A stretch of DNA of 42,214 bases from Ichthyophonus hoferi. Taxonomy: Eukaryota; Opisthokonta; Ichthyosporea; Ichthyophonida; Ichthyophonidae. The notes beneath the pieces were generated by a model that saw nothing but the letters and a program-made list of their open reading frames with translations, was not told the origin of the DNA and searched no databases. Each line of letters begins with the position of its first letter. Position 1 is the first letter of the stretch. Of this stretch, positions 34,908 to 42,214 are shown piece after piece. The translations under genes and the position numbers were made by a program. The stretch is from positions 47,343-89,556 of the forward strand of contig NAOQ01000197.1 of NCBI GenBank assembly GCA_002751075.1, given 5' to 3'.

Positions 34908-37882
34908 GCTTTTGTCATTGATGTAGCCACCAGAACCAATCTTATTATATTATTACATTATTTCTATATGCTACATATTTACCACTTAACGAGTAATCAT
35001 TTTTTCAGGACGAGGTATAATTAGTTTATGATGATTAGAGGATGATGCATAGCAACATACATAACGATTTATTACTATTATTCTGTACCCATTGCCTTTG
35101 CGTTTATTTGCACTATATATAATTTTAAAACTGACTCATAGATCCATTCTATTGGTTCCTTAAAAGCATTTCCCTTCTGAGATTTATTGCTCCTGTTTAG
35201 ATATGAAACGTCTTAAATATTTTAATATCATGCTCTGTCTGTAAATATCATGCCTACATGCAATATATTATTTCATCTCTTCGCCCAAGCAAACCTTCAT
35301 AAATTAATCATAAGTGCAAAATAATATACTTTAACTGAATATGAGATATGCGTTTATTTTCAATAGTACACGGCAGTAAAGGTTCTGTTGACATGCTATT
35401 TTGTGTTGGATATATGTTACCGGTGTTACTAAGTAATGTACTTTTTTGGGAAACTTTATATGGTTTATACAGGACCGCCAGGATTGGTTGGAAGGTTTGA
35501 GTAAAACAATGAGCAAGTAAGCATTGGGTTGTTGTTAGCTTTAAATTTTGCACTCATTCTACGATATGTTTAGAAGATGAAGGAAAGCAAAATGTGTGAG
35601 AGAAGGGGAGAGAAAATGGAAGTTTTATTGCAAACAATATTGGTGTGTATGAAAATATATCGATGTGTATATAAAAATATGTGTACGATTCAATGAATGT
35701 ATATCAATAAATGAAAGTGTAGACACTTACCATAGATTATATTGGAGGTAATTCAAGGGAGAGAGAGTACCACTATGTAATAAAAAAGAAAAACAGTATA
35801 TAATATTAAATGTTTTTGTACTAAATACATATAATGGACTTACATACAGTAATTGCTACCAAGGTATTTCCACTGTAGTTGCATGTTCAGCACTCAAGAA
35901 GAAATATCGGGCTATCCTTTGTGAGGGTAACCATAGAGATACAATTTTATTTCTATATTTATCCCGTAAGTAATAATCTAGATTGTTGTACAGTTACATT
36001 TTTTTTGTACTGGTGATTAATATCTTGTTAACTATTTATTCTTCAAATGTCCTTAGTTTGATCTTCGGATTAGTATGTAAGTAAAGTGTTGGTATTGCTT
36101 AAATTTTACTTGTTTTGTATGATATTGTTTTGGTATATTTTCAATATGTTATATAAATATACTAATACTGCCCAATGATACTACGGTATTGCATGTGAAT
36201 GGATATATACGTTTATGTGTAAACTTAATGGATGTATGGGAATATGGATGGATGAAGGAATAAATTAAATGAATGGTTTTTATATAGTTCAGTTTTGTGG
36301 TCTAAATGAAAGGCAACTATTTTATAAAGGAAAATACATGTATATAGGAAAAATAAGTAAGAAATAATATAGGAGAGAGTGTATGAACATCCCGTTGATC
36401 GTTGATATGTGATTTGATAATATGAGAAATCTCTTTCTTGTATGCATATATATATTCTCTTAAGGTTATTCCTTGTAGAAGGTCCCTGTATAACTCATAG
36501 AATGTGCCATTGTTTTATGGTTTTATGATATCTCCTTAGTGTTAAAGACAAACAGGCATTGGCATTTGCCTGTATATACCAATTTCTTCCTGTGTATAGT
36601 GTATATGCGTGATATGTCTGCATATGCATATGTATGGCTTTTTATGTGGGTATAGGCATGTGTGTGCTTGTTTTTCCATTTATAGGAATGATTATATATA
36701 TGTGTAAGGTTGTGTGAAAACGTTGGACACATTTGCCTATACTAGAGCAAACTCTGATTATCTGCTGAGGTAGAGACTGGACAAGAAACTATGTGTATGG
36801 AAAGGAAAGAGAGTTAGAACGAAAGAGTTAATTGATAACAAGATTCCATAGTGTGTTGTATATACCAATAAGAAGAAAGATAAATGAACCTATGGTACCC
36901 TGGTTATTTTCATCTCTGAATATTTATAGTTGCCTATGCCTTTCCTGCGCACATGTACTACATATAATACAATCACACTTCTCCTAGCCTTTGGGCTACA
37001 CAATAACAAGCAGTACATGTTTGTAAACATTACCGAGTTGTGTCACCATGGAATATTCATACTAGTGGGGGGAGGGGGGTCTGTGTAGTTTCCCGTGAAA
37101 TTCTTTTAGGGAGACTATGTCACAGGACCAATCACTTTATGCCTTCATCTCTCTTGGACACACAGTTAGCTATTCTAGAACCACCAGTGAGTATTTATTG
37201 ATAGATCCAGTTTAATGTAAAGGCTATATAATTGTATATTATCAGAACTACATAACATATTGATAAATATTACTTACTCACACTTGACTTGATTTATCCT
37301 AATCTTTTCTTATACTTTTCTTCTCTATCTTTCCTCTTGTGCTGAACTTATTCTTGCTCCATCTCCTTTCATCCACTTACCTGTTTGTTTACATATTGAT
37401 TCATACTTATTTTTTTTCACTTGTAATATACTAAACACTCATTTAATCATAAATATATATAACATAAAGTATAGCTGTTTTAGGTTCTTCGTGAATACTG
37501 CATGTGTTCTGTTGCAGATAGTTGTTATTGCCCTGTCAACTTTTTTTTTTTGAACTGTAAACAAGACCTCAGATCTATATTTCATAAACTGTGCATATAT
37601 TCCACTAAATTTATCATATATATATACTGGCCCAATATGTACAGTAGAGTGCACTATATCATAGCCTTTTGCGTACATATATATGTGGTTATATTGAAAA
37701 GTGTGGCTTTCCATTTTTACTGAAATCATGAATGATGATGATAACAGAACCCTGATGAAGAACCTTGCATTACTTTAAACAATGATCGGCCATTGGAAAT
37801 TATTATTGAGCAAGCAATTAAGAACATAAGAGATTGGGGGGATAGTCATTGCCCAACACCTCATATAGAAGGTATTAATTAG
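33831..37882 (+). CDS. IDNK: Gluconokinase (GntK/IDNK family)
   Basis: Phosphorylates D-gluconate with ATP to 6-phosphogluconate, feeding the pentose phosphate pathway; probably cytosolic. Six exons: 33831-33864, 34743-34864, 35473-35516, 35850-35965, 37089-37186, 37748-37882. They give 182 residues (human IDNK 187) and all phases match. Motifs in order: P-loop GASGSGKS at 7-14, split by the first intron; GDNYHSKHNVDKMSRGIPL (substrate region, family DDYHP...KM..G.PL); DRQDWL; VACSALKKKYR; HFMPSSLLDTQLAILEPP, the classic family signature; and a C-terminal helix. The start is the first ATG, directly before the P-loop strand. It is head-to-head with the F-box/WD gene and tail-to-tail with TRAPPC1. 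Confidence 0.95.
33913..33940. repeat. (TA)n microsatellite
   Basis: About fourteen perfect TA units in IDNK intron 1, 50 bases after the donor. Confidence 0.95.
34060..34081. repeat. (GA)n microsatellite
   Basis: A short run of GA units in IDNK intron 1. Confidence 0.8.
34873..34907. repeat. (ATT)n microsatellite
   Basis: About eleven ATT units beginning eight bases after the donor of IDNK exon 2, another case of a tandem repeat right beside a 5' splice site. Confidence 0.9.
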
Positions 37883-37996
37883 ACCTTATATGAGATGTGG
37901 GATCTAATGTACCCTAGTCTATCTATCAAACTCTCATTGAGCATCAACCATTACCTTTTTGTTGATTTTGTAGCACTATTATCCATTATGCTCGTA

Positions 37997-38002
37997 AATA
38001 AA
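37997..38002 (+). promoter_or_regulatory. Candidate poly(A) signal of IDNK
   Basis: AATAAA 115 bases after the IDNK stop codon, in the right orientation and at a usual distance. Confidence 0.5.
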
Positions 38003-39341
38003 TCTCAGTAATTTACACTCAAGACTGCACTAAGCATCTGGTTCTTAACTAATTATAATTAGTGATATCATAAGTTAATTAATTGTGTTAAGCAAAGAAT
38101 CTGACCCGGATTGGATCAGATCTGTTGAAATGATTCATAGAATCAAAGTTGCTTCACTTGTGTGGGGTAAATGTTTGAAGTTATATTAGGCTCGTTGGAT
38201 ATTGGTTCATGTTTCTTCTGTTGCATTTACTTTAATTTTAAGCCGTTTGGAGTCTAGGTATTCACAGAAATAGATACCTTTTCAATATCAGCAGTACCTA
38301 TAGTTTGTGGGATGAGGTCTGTTCTTTATGAAGATATGCTAGCATATCTGATTCTTTCTTCTTCTTGACGAACTTTTATTTTTTCTTACTCATAATCTAG
38401 TCCTAAGGATTTCGTATAGAAAGATGGTTGGCTTATGTCTCTGATTGGGTACCTGCCAATAGATTTAGTTTACTGATATTACTTTGCAGCTAGCCGTTTG
38501 CGTGTTTAGAATTGTGAAGAATACTAGCACAGCTAGCGTTCTTATGTACTTAAGGGCTTTCTCTAACTAAGAGTTTAATTAAATATATTTCATGCATCAT
38601 TTATCTTAATTTTTTTTTTGATTGGTTCAGTATCTCTTTCATTAGCATTATGTTATGTTTTCTACATTTTTAGTTATGTGCCTAATACATTTACTGAGAT
38701 AACTTCCGCATTTTTTAGCTTATTGAATGCAGAAATTTGTATATAATAATATGTTTGTGTGGTATAGAGTATGTATTGTTTAGTTACCAGGTATGCAATT
38801 ATTCCAGTTCGCTCTTGGTACTCTAGAATTATAAGAACATTGAGAAATATTCGATCCGATTGTCTAATCAGAAATCCTTGATTGCGATTTCCGATCAGAA
38901 ATTCTGGCCATGGCAAATTATCATTAACCAACATCATGGTCGTACTTACCAAGTAGAAACTTGTTGTGATTTTTCTTAGCACTTAGGGGTTCATTACAAG
39001 TTAAACCATGAAAATTAAGTACGGATACTTGAAAAATAAAAGACATGTTTTGGTTTTCACTTAAAGACAGGCTCTGTGATCATGGGGGTCTCAATACTTG
39101 TTATATTCATATATATGGTCAGCAATTATTAAATACGTCATATATATATATGCGTTAGTACACTATAATCTGTGTACGCAAACACTTGATTAATCATGGA
39201 TCTGAGTGTGTCTTGATTAGCTATATGCCACCATCTTTATCTATATGCACATACAGGTATGTATCCACGAAAAAACACTATCGAAATTTTTTTCAAATGT
39301 TTATATCTCCCCCAATGCACCCTCCTATTGTATATTTTAGC

Positions 39342-39524
39342 CTGTGTAGTAATTATCAACATTACAGAATCAAGAATCACCAATCTGTCTCAGGCAGAAC
39401 TTTTTTTATACTTTCTAAATATAGTGTTCTACATATAGAATACTTTACAACCCAGTATTAATGAATTAGATAATTATACTATAGTTAATTTGCCCATATT
39501 GTATATAGCTATATTTCACATACA
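39342..39524 (+). repeat. Dispersed repeat A, copy 2
   Basis: Matches 12823-12983 in order and orientation: CTGTGTAGTAATT, AATCAAGAATC, AATCTGTCTCAGGCAGA, AGAATACTTTAC, ATTAGATAATTATA and TATAGCTATATTT. Several gaps separate the blocks, so both copies are old. Confidence 0.65.
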
Positions 39525-40259
39525 TTCCCTTCACTCCTTTATTTCCTCAATGGGTGATTCTACAGGTAAAAGTATGTGGTATTGCATCAAATGGTATCAG
39601 TATCTCATCAGTAATTGGAACACATGCTATACTACAACCATCTTAAAACTTATATGATTGGACATTCAGTCTTCTAGTGTGATTTCCTATCACTCCAACC
39701 AGCATATTTTCCAATGTCATTTAGATGAATTTTATTGGGTATTGAGGCATGATATTATGGATGTCAACTGGTCGCTGTAAGGTTGCCAAGTACCGACTTG
39801 ACCAAACATGTTTCTCTCATTAATTTGAGTATAAAAAATAAAAGAAATGCATCAATACCCACAAACCTGTGCAAATGAAAATAGGAAACAATCTCTTATA
39901 CATACAACATAGTGCAATGTTTCTGTAAGTATATAGTACATAGGTAGTAATCTACAGGATATTCCTTTGCCCTATTACCTTAGTGTTCTACCTACTCCTG
40001 ACTTAATATAGACATCTGGCTAGTTGGCATTTATATAGCTGTATAATACATTCACTCCAAGGAGATGATCATAAAGATCCCCTCTGGCCTTACTACACTG
40101 AGATATAGGCTGTACAAGAATAACCTAGGTGTGGGCAAAGACATTAATAAATCGGAACAGAGTGTTATGTAGTATGCATGCATATATGTATGAACCTGCA
40201 TAGATATATATAACATTATATATATGGTATGTAAGTCAAAAATCACAACCCACTTTTAT

Positions 40260-41770
40260 CTAAAATATACTCAAGCCCCTGACATATTCATCCAGCTTTT
40301 GTACAAAGAGATCGCTGGTAATGGCTTCCATAGTGCGGCACATAGGATTACGAACCACATACTCCACATATATCTTTGCTGTGGAAATGATAAAATATAA
40401 ATGGTGATTAACATTGGTTGAGGTAAGATACATATCTTATATCCCACATATTATATTCATATGTAAGTGTATAAATATATACATTTGGTGTATATTTTAC
40501 ATGCATAGATATAAATGTGTGAATATATATATACTATAAGCAATATATCCAACTGGGGGTATAGAGGCATAAATATATACATATAAGGGAGAAAGGAGGA
40601 TCGTACTGTATATTTGCCGTAAAACATTGTCAAGATCATTTAGCTCAGGGCTGGTAATGAGAATGAATTTTAGACCAGTGGGGGTTTCATAGAAATGTAA
40701 TTTATAGGCATTAGTCTTATAGTAGCGGAAAGGAGGTTCCCGTCTGTGTTATAGAAGAATAGATGAGTAAGATATGGGGGGTATATGTGGGATAGGGGTA
40801 GGATAGATGTAAATGAATGTGTCTGTATGATAAGTATGTAGGTGATGTTATATTCTTTAGACTATAAATATGACGGCGTACATGCAGTAATATGAGAGGA
40901 AGAGAGTACAATTAGATAGATGGATAAATGGAGTGTGCATATAGAAAGGAGGGTGTGAAATATTTATAGAGAGATATATAGGAGAGGGAGGCTAGGAAAG
41001 AAATGTACATGTAAATATAAAGAATGATGGAAGCATAGATGTATAGAGATATCTACATATATAGATAGACATATATATATAATAGACATTTACAGATATA
41101 CGGAGATACAAAAAAAAGACAACAACAAAAAAAACTATAAAAAGAACTACTTGTAGAAACATACGTCTGCCTTGGAGCCAGCCGTTTACAGAAGGATTTT
41201 ATGGAAAATACCATACCATACATTAGCTTGAATTCCTGTGTACAGTAAAACCGTAAGGTATAGGTAGTACAATATAGCTTATATAAAATAAGGAATGCAT
41301 AATTTAATATGCAAGTGTGTATGTGGATGTGTACATGTGTATATTCGTAAGTGTATGCAGGTGGCGTAAGTTATGTGGTGTGGTATGTGTTTATTTGTAT
41401 GTATATGTATATGTTGTATGCTGCAGGCATGTGTGCATTTCTATATATATATGCTGTTATTCCTATGAAAGAAAGGAATAAGGAGAGAAAAAGGGTATGC
41501 ATAAAAAGAAACCAAAAAAAAAAGAGGGAAAACTGCAAAGAAAATATAAAGATAAATGGAAAATGGAATATTGATATCCTAAAGTCCTTGGCCATGACAG
41601 ATAACATATCCTAGCTAGGTCTAATGCACATAACATACAACAGAAATACAACTAAGAGTAATAATAATGCACACCTCCTCCTGACTTATCCTAGACTCCT
41701 GTGAACGATTCCATTCCTGATAGTAAATGCAGTCACCCATTCGGGTGAACACATGAAGATTATAAATCAT
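40260..41770 (-). CDS. TRAPPC1: TRAPP complex subunit 1 (TRAPPC1/Bet5)
   Basis: Core subunit of the TRAPP complexes, which activate Rab1/Ypt1 and tether vesicles between ER and Golgi. Four exons from the right: 41770-41675, 41235-41165, 40743-40607, 40378-40260. They give 140 residues (human 145) with all phases matching. It is a longin-fold protein: N-terminal strand MIYNLHVFTRMGDCIYYQEW; EFKLMYGMVFSIKSF, nearly the human sequence; YKLHFYETPTGLKF with the family's YETPTG; then VLRQIY and IYVEYVVRNPMC. The start is clear because the N-terminus aligns from residue 1. An acceptor-like TTTTTTATAG ends four bases before the ATG, hinting at a 5' UTR intron or leader splicing. Confidence 0.95.
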
Positions 41771-41924
41771 TTTGCTATAAAAAAGGAGCAATATGTGGTT
41801 TATAAATTGTTGTAGGGAGACCGTAGGCAACTGTAATGATTATTGGTAAATCTCAAAACATATAGGAAAAATATGTTTGCAAAAAATATTAAACCAATTA
41901 GCACAAAAGCACAAATATATAAAT

Positions 41925-41931
<7 letters not shown>

Positions 41932-41960
<29 letters not shown>
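41932..41960. repeat. (TA)n microsatellite
   Basis: About fourteen TA units followed by GTATGTATATGTATGT, upstream of TRAPPC1. Confidence 0.9.
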
Positions 41961-41968
<8 letters not shown>

Positions 41969-42127
41969 ATGTATGTATGTATATCTAATACACAAATATA
42001 AATATATATATAATATCGGCTCTTGGCATATATATAATTTTGGACAAAAATAATTGCGAATAAAGAATGTCTCTTGGATTTTAGGACTATAGGATGTACG
42101 CTACGATTAACGATTAATCGCATTTTA

Positions 42128-42214
42128 TATTAACGATAGCAATAGTAATAGCAAAAGTAATAGTAATGGTAATAGTAATAGTAATAGTAATAGTAATAGT
42201 AATAGTAATAGTAA
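42128..42214. repeat. (AGTAAT)n hexamer array, cut by the window end
   Basis: AGTAAT units, perfect over the last 50 bases and slightly varied (AGCAAA, GGTAAT) before that. The true length is unknown because it continues past the window. Confidence 0.95.

Larger units (their letters stand above)
37883..40259. other. Intergenic between IDNK and TRAPPC1 (convergent)
   Basis: Holds both 3' UTRs, the IDNK poly(A) signal and copy 2 of dispersed repeat A. I looked for exons and transposon motifs on both strands and found none that hold up; the remaining frames are short and of low complexity. Confidence 0.55.
41771..42214. other. Upstream of TRAPPC1, no gene seen
   Basis: Promoter side of TRAPPC1. 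It holds a TA microsatellite (41932-41960) and an AGTAAT array that runs off the window (42128-42214). The stretch 42045-42110 is less repetitive and may be the promoter or first untranslated exon, but nothing specific supports this. Confidence 0.5.

Noticed and set aside
38674-39461. Frames of about 90-100 codons between IDNK and TRAPPC1
   Set aside because: No recognisable domain, AT-rich codon use unlike the true exons; part overlaps dispersed repeat A.

Overview
The window is nuclear DNA of an AT-rich eukaryote (about 70 % A+T by eye). Every recognisable gene is cut by spliceosomal introns with GTAAGT/GTATGA-type donors and AG acceptors. The gene set is UBZ-bearing WRNIP1, a MIDEAS/TRERF1-like ELM2-SANT protein, MPC1, an F-box/WD40 protein, animal-type gluconokinase and TRAPPC1. 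It fits an animal or a close relative. An early-branching animal such as a sponge is plausible but unproven, since no species-diagnostic sequence was seen. I rebuilt each gene exon by exon; every internal junction keeps the reading frame.

Layout: a last exon of an unknown + strand gene (195-281); MPC1 on - (3502 to 1281); WRNIP1 on - (12095 to 5065); a 610-residue ELM2-SANT-chromo-chromo protein on - (21868 to 13468); a 4 kb intergenic stretch with a Copia fossil (about 22997-24480); a seven-bladed F-box/WD40 gene on - (33041 to 25928); gluconokinase IDNK on + (33831-37882), head-to-head with the F-box gene; and TRAPPC1 on - (41770 to 40260), tail-to-tail with IDNK.

The genes are housekeeping or regulatory and do not form one pathway: mitochondrial pyruvate import, replication-fork protection, chromatin repression, ubiquitin ligase substrate choice, gluconate phosphorylation and ER-Golgi vesicle tethering. 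Introns of a few hundred bases make up most of the window. They hold pentamer arrays, minisatellites, decayed exon copies and many CCAAT/ATTGG pentamers.

The strongest candidate for something undescribed is the ELM2-SANT protein with two chromodomains. It would join an HDAC-recruiting scaffold to methyl-lysine readers in one chain. Other points of interest are a duplicated in-frame splice acceptor in that gene, decayed exon copies in two genes, a GC-AG intron, a 26-nt microexon, a 22-bp minisatellite in a dispersed repeat, and an MPC1 without the usual HFWGP motif.
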